DNA of 64,000 bases from Chitinophaga pinensis (GTDB lineage Bacteria; Bacteroidota; Bacteroidia; UKL13-3): NCBI GenBank assembly GCA_945898275.1, contig CAMDHZ010000003.1:62001-126000 (forward strand), in the 5' to 3' direction. The notes under the pieces are model-generated. The model was not told the origin of the DNA. It searched no databases and saw only the letters and a list, made by a program, of their open reading frames with translations. Both the position numbers and the translations under genes were made by a program. Each line of letters starts with the position of its first letter. Position 1 is the first letter of the stretch. Below are positions 9,207 to 18,469 of the stretch, piece by piece.

Positions 9207-10691
9207 CTATTTTTTGAATTTAATAAGGATATTATTGAAAAACACTTTCAAGTTTACCCTATTATTCATTTGAAACAAACTCAACACTACTGCGGCCATT
9301 GCAAATATCAATTCAAATATAAGAGAGTAAGGATTTGGTAATTGTGTTTTTAGAATCACGCATATACCAACAGCAGCTAAAGTTTGCAGAAATAACTTTA
9401 TTACATTTGATGAAAAACTGAAATCAAATCTAAATTTCATTATCAAATAGGTAACCAAGGAAGCTAATGAATAATAGGCAACCAAAGCATATCCTAACCC
9501 CCTCATGCTAAAATGCCTATATAACAAAATACTAAAAGTTAGTAATAAAATATTTCCTATAATTTCTATGCCTAAAAATAATCTATTTTCACCTTTTGCA
9601 ATCAAATAAAACCCAGGAATCCATACTAAAACTTTAAAAGGCACATATAAAATTGCTGCATAAATAAAAATTAAGGAAGCATTTAAGTCATCACTTAAAA
9701 TGATTCTAATCAAAAAAGGTGCTGTGCTAACCAGCAAAACCAAACCTAATGTTAAAATTATGAATGCCAACTCTAACTGGTCATTGATTAGCTTTTTCCA
9801 AGAATTGTTCTCATTGATGATACTTGAAAGTCTAGGAAAAAAATCTGCTGCAATGGTTGTGAAAACCATTCCAATGTAAAATTCAATTATTGAGGTTCCA
9901 GCATTAAATAATCCAACATTGTGCAACCCCCCAAACTTAATTATATAAGAATTCAAAATGAAGGTTACTGAACTTGATAATATCGTTACAGTTGTTAAAC
10001 TTAAGCCCAATTTAATCATTGGGCCTCCTCTATTAATCAAATCATTAAATTGAAGCCCAGATTTTTCAATTGGAAACTTCCTTTTAAAGTAGAGTGCAAT
10101 AATAAATGTAATTATAGCAGAAACTATTAAGGAAGGAATAACACCATCTATTCCAAAATAATAATAAAAGGGTATTGTAAAAAATAAACCAAAAATAGCA
10201 CCAACAACATTTGAACTTGCTAATAATTGAATCTGTTGAATGCCCCTTAAATATGTAGCTATTCCTCCAGCCAAAGCACCAAAAAGAATACTCAAAGATA
10301 ATAATCTGAAATGAGCAGTATATTGCTCATTTTTAAAGGCGAAAATACTAATATAAGGTGCAAACAAAAGTAAAAATAAGACCCCAAATGCACCAGTTAT
10401 ATAAACCCAAAACTTAAAAACAGCATAAGTATTTTTTATATGTAAAGTATCTTCAGAACTATTGGCCTTTGCTATATCTCTCACAGCACTTTCATGTATT
10501 CCTAATGTGGTAATAGCCTTCACTAGGTTCAAGGTGGAAATAAAAATTCCATTTAATCCTATACCAGAAGCTCCTAATAAAACAGCTGCAAACTTATTTC
10601 GTATTAAGCTTATCAATAACCCAATTACTTGGGAGCCGCCAAATAAAAAAGTTGATTTAAAAATAGAACTAAAATTATCCTTCGATGACAT
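9207..10691 (-). CDS. wzx: Wzx-type oligosaccharide flippase (first of two)
   Basis: A 494-residue polytopic protein of the MOP superfamily (polysaccharide transporter type), with about 12-14 hydrophobic helices along the whole length. The opening FKSTFLFGGSQVIGLLISLI and the LGASGIGLNGIF segment are typical of O-antigen flippases. It would move undecaprenyl-pyrophosphate-linked repeat units from the cytoplasmic to the periplasmic face. It lies in the same operon as a second flippase of a different subtype (17039-18469) and an ABC exporter, so the cluster may serve more than one glycan. Family call firm; substrate unknown. Confidence 0.87.
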   Translation of the reverse strand: MSSKDNFSSIFKSTFLFGGSQVIGLLISLIRNKFAAVLLGASGIGLNGIFISTLNLVKAITTLGIHESAVRDIAKANSSEDTLHIKNTYAVFKFWVYITGAFGVLFLLLFAPYISIFAFKNEQYTAHFRLLSLSILFGALAGGIATYLRGIQQIQLLASSNVVGAIFGLFFTIPFYYYFGIDGVIPSLIVSAIITFIIALYFKRKFPIEKSGLQFNDLINRGGPMIKLGLSLTTVTILSSSVTFILNSYIIKFGGLHNVGLFNAGTSIIEFYIGMVFTTIAADFFPRLSSIINENNSWKKLINDQLELAFIILTLGLVLLVSTAPFLIRIILSDDLNASLIFIYAAILYVPFKVLVWIPGFYLIAKGENRLFLGIEIIGNILLLTFSILLYRHFSMRGLGYALVAYYSLASLVTYLIMKFRFDFSFSSNVIKLFLQTLAAVGICVILKTQLPNPYSLIFELIFAMAAVVLSLFQMNNRVNLKVFFNNILIKFKK

Positions 10692-10731
10692 GTTAAATAT
10701 TAATCTTTAATTTAATTTTAAATTCCTCTTT

Positions 10732-11616
10732 TTAATTCTTGAAATGCTTTTTATGCAAATACTCGGTTAATTTAATAGCGCCAAACTGATTTAGGTGATT
10801 CAAAGAAAGCCAATCAGTTCTAGGATTTAACAAAGAGTCTGCTATACTTAAATTATTTAAGTTTTCTATATTAATAACTTTACCAGACCTTGTAACTAGC
10901 TCGTATTCAACAGGAAGCGTATTTCTATGTTTTCTCCAGCCTGGCATTTCAATTACATTTAATTCTAATGCGTTTTTCTTGACAAAAGAAACGAAATAAT
11001 CCAAATAATTTGAATTATAATTAATATTAATCAAAGGAATCTCTGAAAACGTAGTTTCATCAGTCATAGTTTTTTTGATTTGCCACTGGCCGTCTTCCAT
11101 TTTTGCCTCCCTATGTTGTTTAGAAACAAGCATTTTTAGAATTTCAATGTACAACCATTCGAACTCTTTTAAATAAATGGTTAAATACCTTTCTAAAATG
11201 TTTTTATTATAAAAGTGATTTATACATGGATCAATAAATGGGTATTTTTTTAAAAAAGTCCCCTCCATTGAAGAGGTTAAACATAGTAAAACCTTTTTCG
11301 GACGCTTATTAGCATTCAAATAATTCTGCAATAATATTACAGATGATTTTATATGGCTACCACCGATACAAAAGTTATAAGACTTTAATCCCTTTTTTGA
11401 AAGTAACGAGGCATCTATACCATCCAAACCTGCACTATTTCCAAATATCAAGAGGTCGTATTCTTTATCTTTAAAATTCTTAATTTCATTTACTTTCCTA
11501 AAAACTGGACTAAATGCTGCTAAAAGCAAATAAAAAAACAAATTGATAGTTAATAAACTTCCAATTAAATATAGTCCCTTTAATATGTAGAATTTAATAT
11601 TCAAACTATTTCCCAT
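10732..11616 (-). CDS. Membrane-anchored SGNH-hydrolase-like protein
   Basis: A 294-residue protein with an N-terminal hydrophobic segment at about residues 12-35, which should anchor it in the inner membrane. After it, LIFGNSAGLDGID resembles the SGNH block I serine region, and near the C-terminus LNHLNQFGAIKLTEYL resembles block V (Asp-x-x-His plus Gly-Ala). An Asp lies just before this in RTDWLSL. Proteins of this shape often add or remove acetyl groups on surface polysaccharides (DltD- or AlgX-like). Its start overlaps the preceding GT gene by 11 bases. I do not recognise a specific subfamily; the SGNH reading is moderate. Confidence 0.55.
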   Translation of the reverse strand: MGNSLNIKFYILKGLYLIGSLLTINLFFYLLLAAFSPVFRKVNEIKNFKDKEYDLLIFGNSAGLDGIDASLLSKKGLKSYNFCIGGSHIKSSVILLQNYLNANKRPKKVLLCLTSSMEGTFLKKYPFIDPCINHFYNKNILERYLTIYLKEFEWLYIEILKMLVSKQHREAKMEDGQWQIKKTMTDETTFSEIPLININYNSNYLDYFVSFVKKNALELNVIEMPGWRKHRNTLPVEYELVTRSGKVINIENLNNLSIADSLLNPRTDWLSLNHLNQFGAIKLTEYLHKKHFKN

Positions 11617-12718
11617 TACTCATTAATGATAAGAAAGATTTAACCACATTTTCGATTCTATAATTTTCAGGATGCTCAACTTTAAATGTCTCAGCATAAT
11701 TTTTATTTAAAAACTGCAATACGTGTTGTTCATTTAGGCTCCCAGTTTTTACAGATAATATAGGTTTGTTTAGGATTGCATAGTCTATCAATTTGCTTGG
11801 AGTTTGTTTAACTCCAACATTTTCAAAATTAACTACAAAATCCATTTTGCTTAACTCGTATAACAAGATTTTTCTATCAACATAGGAAAAAACCTTAATT
11901 CTATCATTATCGGAAATGTATGGAAGAACATAATTAAAGTGAGTTGGGTGTGTGTAAATATGGAATTCGTAGTCCGTTTCAATGGTTTTAAGAAATTCTA
12001 ATAATTCCTTCGGGTCTCTTTTGTTTTTAATGAAAGAACCTGAATAAGCAAAAACTGGCATATCTTTATCCAAAGTACCTTTAAATAATTCTACTTCATC
12101 AAAATTAAACCCTTGTGGTATGATCTTTATTTTAGCCGTAAATTCTTTATAATATGCGGTAACAGAATCTTGGGTAGGTACTGTTATGAAATCAGCTTTT
12201 CTGCAAAAGTATTTTTCAATCCATTTAAAATAAAAAGGCGGTTTAAATGAATTATTCTCTTGTCCCATAAAAGGATCTCCACAATCTGCTACCCAGGTTT
12301 TAATTGACATTTGATTAATAACAGACGCTACACCCCAATGAATTTGGTGAGGGTTAGCAATCGAAATTAACAAATCAGCTTTGGGATTGACCCTTTTCAT
12401 AGTTCTTCTCACTAAAAAAAACAATTCAATATCTGGATAGGTAAATAAATAATTTAATCCAAAATTGAGTGCCCTATTAAAAAAACTGATTAATTTAGTA
12501 TCACTTTTAAAATCAATTATTGGAAACTTCTTTGGGTCAAAAAAACTGAACTTAATATTGTGGTTTGATTCAAAATTTTCAGTTTCTTCATGAAAATTAG
12601 TAAGCACCAACACCTCATAATTCAAATTGGCGAGACATTTTGCCAACTCTGTAGTCCGAAAAGATCTAGGTGAAATTTCTGGATAAAAAGAATTAGATAC
12701 AATTACAATTTTCATCAA
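11606..12718 (-). CDS. GT4-like glycosyltransferase, tandem paralogue 1
   Basis: A 370-residue GT-B-like protein. The start MMKIVIVSNSFYPEISPRSF, the central WVADCGDPFMG segment, and the later KADFITVPTQDS and IKIIPQGFNFDEV stretches match the neighbouring gene at 12727-13824 closely, so the two arose by duplication. The C-terminal domain looks like a reduced GT4 nucleotide-sugar domain with TPSKLIDYAILNKPILSV in place of the more usual EGFGL region. Both copies seem intact. It lies 8 bases after its sister copy. A role in transferring a sugar in this glycan is inferred from fold and context. Confidence 0.75.
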   Translation of the reverse strand: MMKIVIVSNSFYPEISPRSFRTTELAKCLANLNYEVLVLTNFHEETENFESNHNIKFSFFDPKKFPIIDFKSDTKLISFFNRALNFGLNYLFTYPDIELFFLVRRTMKRVNPKADLLISIANPHQIHWGVASVINQMSIKTWVADCGDPFMGQENNSFKPPFYFKWIEKYFCRKADFITVPTQDSVTAYYKEFTAKIKIIPQGFNFDEVELFKGTLDKDMPVFAYSGSFIKNKRDPKELLEFLKTIETDYEFHIYTHPTHFNYVLPYISDNDRIKVFSYVDRKILLYELSKMDFVVNFENVGVKQTPSKLIDYAILNKPILSVKTGSLNEQHVLQFLNKNYAETFKVEHPENYRIENVVKSFLSLMSNGK

Positions 12719-12726
12719 ATACTTTT

Positions 12727-13824
12727 TTAAACTAACTCTAAAAATTGTTTTACCACATTCTCAATACGATATTTTTCTGGGTTTTGTAATTCATAGGAAT
12801 TAGTAAAATCCCCATTCATAAATTCCTCAAAAATTAATTCGGCTTTATTTGTATCATTATAAGAAAAAATTGGTTTTCCCATAAAATAATAGTCTACCAA
12901 TTTTAGTGATTGTTGCCCTTCTTTTAGGTAAGGAAAATGAATAAAAAAATTCACATTGGCCAAAAGTTTGTACATTTCTTCTCTATCTAAATAAGGAAGC
13001 ACCTGATATTTGCTGGGAATAAAATTTTCCAATTCACTAAAAATCACACTATCTTCAGTAAGCAAAAGAAATTCAAAATCATACCTGGTCTTGGATAATA
13101 ATCTTAGAAAGGGTATTGCATAATGCATATAGGAGCGAATATTTCCAGTATAGGCGAATACTATTTTGGGATTAAAAATCACCTCTTTGCTTTCAATGGA
13201 ATTGGGAAAATAAAATCCTTGAGGGATTACTTTTATTTTCGAATGGAATTCAGAAAAATAACAATCTCTTGCCTCTTCAAGTGGAATCGTTATAAAATCT
13301 GCTTTTCTACAAAAATTCTTTTCTATGTACTTAAAATAAAACATTTTTTTAAAGGAATCATTTTTTAGTCCGTAAAAAGGATCACCGCAATCAGCCACCC
13401 ATGTTTTAGCTATTTTATTCCTTTGATTGTGAATTGATGCCACTCCCCAATGAACTGGGTACGGCACTGCAATTGAAACCAATAAATCATATCCGCGTTC
13501 ATTTTTAAGTGCATTTTTCACATTAAAATACCATCCAATTTCTGGATATTCAACAAGCAAATTTAGAACTCGAGAAACCACTCTTATAATGTTTCTTTTT
13601 AGGCCTCCCTTTTCTGGCAATTTAATATACTTAAACCGCATTGGACCTAAATCCTTTAACTCAAACCCAAATTTCTGAGCCAATTCCACCGTTTTACTTT
13701 TCAATGGAGCTACAACAGTAACCTCATTTCCTGCTAAGGCAAAACCCTTTGCTAATTCTGTAGCTCTAATCGATCGAGGAGAATTTTCTGGATAAAAGGC
13801 AGTAGTTGTAATTAGTATTTTCAT
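12727..13824 (-). CDS. GT4-like glycosyltransferase, tandem paralogue 2
   Basis: A 365-residue GT-B-like protein, sister of the gene at 11606-12718. Shared marks are FYPENSPRSIRATELAKGFA near the N-terminus, HWGVASIHNQ, TWVADCGDPFYG, FCRKADFITIP and IKVIPQGFYF. The C-terminal half ends with SLKLVDYYFMGKPIFSY and RIENVVKQFLE, again parallel to the sister. The gene starts 3 bases after the wecB-like gene. Duplicated transferases in one operon often add related sugars or make different linkages. Donor is unknown. Confidence 0.75.
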   Translation of the reverse strand: MKILITTTAFYPENSPRSIRATELAKGFALAGNEVTVVAPLKSKTVELAQKFGFELKDLGPMRFKYIKLPEKGGLKRNIIRVVSRVLNLLVEYPEIGWYFNVKNALKNERGYDLLVSIAVPYPVHWGVASIHNQRNKIAKTWVADCGDPFYGLKNDSFKKMFYFKYIEKNFCRKADFITIPLEEARDCYFSEFHSKIKVIPQGFYFPNSIESKEVIFNPKIVFAYTGNIRSYMHYAIPFLRLLSKTRYDFEFLLLTEDSVIFSELENFIPSKYQVLPYLDREEMYKLLANVNFFIHFPYLKEGQQSLKLVDYYFMGKPIFSYNDTNKAELIFEEFMNGDFTNSYELQNPEKYRIENVVKQFLELV

Positions 13825-13827
13825 TTA

Positions 13828-14919
13828 TTAAACAAGATTCGATAAAACTTCTGTAATTCTTTCTGCTGCTTTTCCATCCCATTTTTCTGGAATTCCTCCC
13901 TTTTTCCATTTACCTGAAATTAAATTCATCATAGGTAATTCCAAATCTTTTGGATTGTTTCCAATAAGTTCATTTGTTCCAACACTAATGGTTTCAGGTC
14001 GCTCTGTTGTAGTTCTTAAGGTGATACAGGGTATACCTAAAACAGTTGTCTCTTCTGTAATTCCGCCAGAGTCTGTTATTACACCCATAGCATTACTTAC
14101 CAGATAGTTAAACTCTAAATAGCCTAAAGGGTCTATTAAAAATAATTTATCGGTGTTTAATTCAATTTTCAATAACATTTTTCTAGTCCTAGGGTGAACG
14201 GGAAAAACAATCTTCAAATCTTCAGAAAAATTAGTAATTGCCTCCATTAAACCTTTCAACTGGGTTAAATCATCAACGTTAGATGGTCTATGTAAGGTTA
14301 GTATTAAAAAATTACCCTTTTGTAGTTTTGCTTCTTTCCAAATTTGGGGTTCTTTAAAATTTTGTATATTCCTATAAAGAGTGTCAATCATTACATTTCC
14401 TGTAAAAAAAATTTTCTCTGCTGGTACACCTGAATTTAGTAAATTCTGACTAGCCCAGCGGGTTGTAGTAAAAAAATAATCTGAAATACTATCTGTAACC
14501 ATTCTGTTAATTTCCTCAGGCATGCTCAAATCAAAGGACCTAATGCCAGCCTCTACATGTGCTACTTTAATTTGCATTTTTTTTGCAACAATAGAGCAGG
14601 CCAACGTTGAGGTAACATCTCCAACTACCAGCACCAAATCGCATGGATTCGATATTAAGTATTTTTCGAATGCCACCATTATTAATGCAGTTTGTTCTGC
14701 TTGAGAGCCGCCTCCACAAGCTAAATTAATGTCTGGACTTGGAATATTAAGTTCATGAAAAAATGTTTCACTCATTTTTTCATCAAAGTGCTGTCCTGTA
14801 TGTACCAATGAATAATCTAACTTTTTAGGTTTAGTTGCATTATGCTTATGCAAGGCATGTATGATTGGAGCAATTTTCATAAAATTTGGCCTAGCACCTG
14901 CAATTAATGTTATTCTCAT
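13828..14919 (-). CDS. wecB: UDP-N-acetylglucosamine 2-epimerase, non-hydrolysing
   Basis: A 363-residue member of the UDP-GlcNAc 2-epimerase family, the usual length. Family marks are LIAGARPNFMKIAPI at the start, LVHTGQHFDEKMS, VVGDVTSTLA, AHVEAGIRSFDLSMPEE with the conserved NRMVTDSISD, and a C-terminal TDSGGITEETTVLGIPC. It interconverts UDP-GlcNAc and UDP-ManNAc (or a related 2-epimer such as an FucNAc precursor). The pattern is of the bacterial non-hydrolysing WecB type rather than NeuC. Its start overlaps the end of the asparagine-synthase-like gene by 4 bases. UDP-ManNAc would fit the nearby WecE/WecF-like genes in an enterobacterial-common-antigen-like pathway. Confidence 0.92.
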   Translation of the reverse strand: MRITLIAGARPNFMKIAPIIHALHKHNATKPKKLDYSLVHTGQHFDEKMSETFFHELNIPSPDINLACGGGSQAEQTALIMVAFEKYLISNPCDLVLVVGDVTSTLACSIVAKKMQIKVAHVEAGIRSFDLSMPEEINRMVTDSISDYFFTTTRWASQNLLNSGVPAEKIFFTGNVMIDTLYRNIQNFKEPQIWKEAKLQKGNFLILTLHRPSNVDDLTQLKGLMEAITNFSEDLKIVFPVHPRTRKMLLKIELNTDKLFLIDPLGYLEFNYLVSNAMGVITDSGGITEETTVLGIPCITLRTTTERPETISVGTNELIGNNPKDLELPMMNLISGKWKKGGIPEKWDGKAAERITEVLSNLV

Positions 14920-16937
14920 TTACGTATATCTACCTTATAAATATCAACCCACATTCCTAACAAAATCAGGCGCCAATATAAATAATCAAAATTAATTTTA
15001 CCTGATTTTAATTTCAAATAATAATTAATTGCTTCCTCCCGATTAACTAGGTCACCTAATTTTTCAATACTATTTTTGAATGCATTTTCAAAAGCGCCAT
15101 CTGGATCGTTTTTAACCCATTGCTCTTCAGCAGTTATAAAACCCTTTTTATCTTTCCTATTATAAATTGCTGGCGGCAACAAATTCTTTAAGGCTTCTAC
15201 CATTAATTTTTTTGGGGCATTTAATCCATCTAAATATTCTAGGGGCTGGCCCATGGCAAAGCTTATCATAGGTTTATTTAAAAATGGCACTCTTGCTTCA
15301 ACAGAATGAGCCATTGAATTTCTATCTTCCCAATGCAAAAATCTTGGCAATGGTGAGCAATATAACTGGTGTTGGGTTAAACTACTATGTGATTTTCTTT
15401 TAGAATTATACCCTTTAAATGGATGTACAAATTTTTCAAAGTATGCCTTTGGTGGCATTATTTTATTATAAGATTTGAAATGCGATGATTGCTTAGAAAA
15501 AAAATCAAACCAAGCATCTGGAAAACCATATGTTAAAAATTTAATAAGGTAACTAAAATAGGTTTTTAGGTTCAAACCAAAATAAAACCTAAACTCTTTT
15601 AAAAGTGAAAACCATTTAAACTCTTTAAAAAATTTATACCAACGTAAATTCCTAAACTCTTCATATCCACTCAAATATTCATCAGCACCTTGTCCATTTA
15701 GCAATACTTTAACACCATTTCTAGCAGCCAACTCAAACACGTGATAGCCTAAAAACGCACTTTGCGACTGATATGGTTCGTCCATGTGCCACAAAATTTT
15801 AGGTGTTAACTTTATTACATCCTCCTTTTTGGGTGAAACAAAGTGCGCTGAAACATTTGTAAAATCAGTTACTTCTTGCATCCATTTTTGCTCACTATAT
15901 TTAGGGATATCACTAATAGCAGAAAAGGTTTTTTGGAGTTCTGATTTTCCTTCCTCCTTTAATATCTTATTGATTTCACAAACAATTGCGCTCGAGTCAA
16001 TTCCACCACTTAATGCAGAACCAATTGTTACATCCGACCTCATGTGTAGTTTTACACTTTCTTGAAATTTTACTAAGAATTGCTGCTTTCCTGCTTCAAA
16101 ATCTTTTGCTTGTGGGCTTGGCTTGAACCTAAAGTAGTTTTCAGTAACTATTGGGGTACCTTGTTGCCAATGAGGTAAATTATTAAAATCAAACTCAACC
16201 CTATTAGCAGGCATTAATTGAAAAACATGCTCAAACAAGGTTTCTTCGGTATGGTCCGTTAAACTATAATACAAATAGTCAAAAGCCCTAGGCTTGTTCA
16301 TAGTTGCTTTCCAACCCGGGTAATTGGTGAATTGCTTAATTTCACTTGCAAAGCAAAAATCGCCAACAGGACTAACCCAATAGTAAAGTGGCTTTATACC
16401 AAACACATCCCTAGCTAAAAATAATATACCAGCCTTGATATCAAAAATTGCAATGGCAAACATACCTTCGAACTTTTCAACACAGGCTTTCCCCCAATTA
16501 ATATAAGCTTGTAAAACAACCTCAGTATCAGATTCTGTTTTAAAACTACAACCTAAAGCTATGAGTTCCTTTCTAATTTCAAGGTAATTATAAACTTCCC
16601 CATTGTATGTAATCCAATATTGAGAAGTTTCATCAGACATTGGCAAATGCCCAAGCGGAGACAAATCCAAAATTGACAACCTTCTGTGTGCTAAACCAAC
16701 GTTATATTCTTGGTTAATATGGTGAACCATAATACTAGGCTGATAGCCAGTTTTTGTTTGCCAAGATGCATCAGGTGTATCTACTCCGCCAGCACTAATA
16801 TAATCTTTGGTTTTTGAATTTATACAAACATAACCTTCATCGTCCGGTCCACGGTGTTTAGCAATATTATTCATTTCAGCCAAAGCATTCACCTGTAAGC
16901 CATTTCCTCTACTAATTATACCTGAGATTCCACACAT
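14916..16937 (-). CDS. asnB: AsnB-type glutamine amidotransferase (asparagine synthase homologue)
   Basis: A 673-residue two-domain enzyme. Residue 2 is the N-terminal nucleophile Cys (MCGISGII), and the Ntn glutaminase domain continues with AKHRGPDDEG and YWITYNGEVYNYLE. The synthetase domain has the PP-loop LSGGIDSSAI near residue 310. It is longer than housekeeping AsnB (about 550) and matches the size of versions in O-antigen and capsule loci, where they amidate hexuronic acids to their carboxamides. Flanked by wecB-like and flippase genes in a cluster with TviB/TviC-type uronic acid enzymes, sugar amidation is more likely than asparagine supply, but that is inference. Confidence 0.88.
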   Translation of the reverse strand: MCGISGIISRGNGLQVNALAEMNNIAKHRGPDDEGYVCINSKTKDYISAGGVDTPDASWQTKTGYQPSIMVHHINQEYNVGLAHRRLSILDLSPLGHLPMSDETSQYWITYNGEVYNYLEIRKELIALGCSFKTESDTEVVLQAYINWGKACVEKFEGMFAIAIFDIKAGILFLARDVFGIKPLYYWVSPVGDFCFASEIKQFTNYPGWKATMNKPRAFDYLYYSLTDHTEETLFEHVFQLMPANRVEFDFNNLPHWQQGTPIVTENYFRFKPSPQAKDFEAGKQQFLVKFQESVKLHMRSDVTIGSALSGGIDSSAIVCEINKILKEEGKSELQKTFSAISDIPKYSEQKWMQEVTDFTNVSAHFVSPKKEDVIKLTPKILWHMDEPYQSQSAFLGYHVFELAARNGVKVLLNGQGADEYLSGYEEFRNLRWYKFFKEFKWFSLLKEFRFYFGLNLKTYFSYLIKFLTYGFPDAWFDFFSKQSSHFKSYNKIMPPKAYFEKFVHPFKGYNSKRKSHSSLTQHQLYCSPLPRFLHWEDRNSMAHSVEARVPFLNKPMISFAMGQPLEYLDGLNAPKKLMVEALKNLLPPAIYNRKDKKGFITAEEQWVKNDPDGAFENAFKNSIEKLGDLVNREEAINYYLKLKSGKINFDYLYWRLILLGMWVDIYKVDIRK

Positions 16938-16985
16938 TTTATATTAGTTACTATTTTTGATCTAAAAATTTACAATCTTTTTTTC

Positions 16986-17028
16986 CAACTTCTTTTTTTG
17001 AATCATGCCATTTTTAAAAAAGAAGTTG
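16986..17028. other. Perfect 13-bp inverted repeat (hairpin) between flippase and asnB-like genes
   Basis: Left arm 16986-16998 (CAACTTCTTTTTT) and right arm 17016-17028 are exact reverse complements, with a 17-base loop. It sits 10 bases after the stop of the minus-strand flippase gene and about 50 bases before the start of the asnB-like gene. On the minus strand it is followed by an A-rich run rather than a U-tract, so it does not look like a standard intrinsic terminator. It could be an RNA processing or stability element inside the long operon. Confidence 0.5.
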
Positions 17029-17038
17029 TTAGAATTTA

Positions 17039-18469
17039 CTATTTCAAACCTCTTAATTCTCGCACCATATTTCTATTTGTAAAATACATCAAAATTGCAT
17101 AAAACAATATAAATGAAAACAACACAAAAACTGAATTTAACACGGTTAATTCTACTTTAAAAAAATAAATTACTGCGAATATGCATATCACGACTAATAA
17201 AGTCAAAACACCATTTTGCAACCACGATTTCATATAATCCCATAAATCTAGATTAATCAACTTTCCTGTTACAAACCATTGTGGTATACCAACAAATAAA
17301 GAGGCAATGCTGTATGAAATGGCTACTCCATAAATACCAAATTGCAAACCAATAATAGAGGCTAAAATGAAAACAATGCCTGAATATAGATTCACTTTAA
17401 AATATAACTTCATTTCGCCAAGTGCCATAAATATATTCCCAATCAAGGTTCCTATAGATTGCAAAGCCCCAATAAAGGTAAAAATCTTAAATAAAGGAAT
17501 CATTTCGCGCCATTGTTCTCCAAGTACAAATAATACAAAAGGTTCAGCCAAAAGAAAACCAAGTCCCATTAAAGGAAATGTGACAAAACTAATGATACGG
17601 TTCATTTTTAAATAGATCTCTTTTATCCTATTTTTATCAGTTTGAATTTGCGCCAAAGAAGGAAACATTACTTGTGAAATTACACCACTAATTTGCCCAA
17701 CTGGAAAAACCATCAATGAATAGGCTCTAGAATACAAGCCCAAACTTTGGTTGCCCAAAAATCTTCCTATTAATAGTTTGTCTAGGTTCCCTAAAACATA
17801 TCCAAGAATACTCGAACCCATAAGTGGTAAACTATATCCTAATAAATTCTTTATTCTTTCCACCGAAAATTCAAATGCAGGTCGCCAGGAAGAAAAAAGC
17901 CATAAAGAAACAACAGTAATTAAGCTATTAACTAACAATTGTACAATCAAACTATAAACCCCAAACCCAAAATAGGCTAATATTAAAGCTGTGCCACCTC
18001 CTGCTAACATTCCAAAAAGTTCAACTAAAAAAATAGTTTTAAAATCTAGGTTTTTTCTGAACAAGGTTTGTTGAACATAAGTTAGTGCTTGTAAGATAAA
18101 AATCAAAGCAACCCACCTTATTAGTTCAACTAACTGGGGGGTTTTATAAAAATCTGCAATTAAATTACTAACCCAAAATAGCAGCATAAAAAAGACCAGA
18201 CCAGTTAACAAGTTGAACCAAAAAACGCTGTTCAAATCTTTGTTGTCTATCTGTTCTTTTTGAATAAGTGCTGCCCCAAAGCCAAAATCATTAAAAAGCT
18301 GCATAAATCCAGTAAAGACTGTAATCATCCCAAGCAGGCCAAATTCAGTGGGAGACAATAACCTAGCAAGAAATATTCCAATTGAAATATTTAAAACTTG
18401 CTTAACAATTTGGCCCCCACCCGACCATTTAAGACCTTTTAGGGTTTTTTCTTTATGTGAATTGCTCAA
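17039..18469 (-). CDS. wzx: Wzx-type flippase, MOP superfamily (second of two)
   Basis: A 476-residue polytopic protein with about 12-14 hydrophobic helices. The N-terminal GLKWSGGGQIVKQVLNISIG and ARLLSPTEFGLLGM are marks of the WzxC-like lipopolysaccharide biosynthesis flippase subgroup, different from the copy at 9207-10691. It should flip lipid-linked repeat units across the inner membrane. Its start overlaps the WecF-like gene by 17 bases, suggesting that its substrate is the glycan carrying the sugar added by that enzyme. Family call is firm. Confidence 0.9.
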   Translation of the reverse strand: MSNSHKEKTLKGLKWSGGGQIVKQVLNISIGIFLARLLSPTEFGLLGMITVFTGFMQLFNDFGFGAALIQKEQIDNKDLNSVFWFNLLTGLVFFMLLFWVSNLIADFYKTPQLVELIRWVALIFILQALTYVQQTLFRKNLDFKTIFLVELFGMLAGGGTALILAYFGFGVYSLIVQLLVNSLITVVSLWLFSSWRPAFEFSVERIKNLLGYSLPLMGSSILGYVLGNLDKLLIGRFLGNQSLGLYSRAYSLMVFPVGQISGVISQVMFPSLAQIQTDKNRIKEIYLKMNRIISFVTFPLMGLGFLLAEPFVLFVLGEQWREMIPLFKIFTFIGALQSIGTLIGNIFMALGEMKLYFKVNLYSGIVFILASIIGLQFGIYGVAISYSIASLFVGIPQWFVTGKLINLDLWDYMKSWLQNGVLTLLVVICIFAVIYFFKVELTVLNSVFVLFSFILFYAILMYFTNRNMVRELRGLK

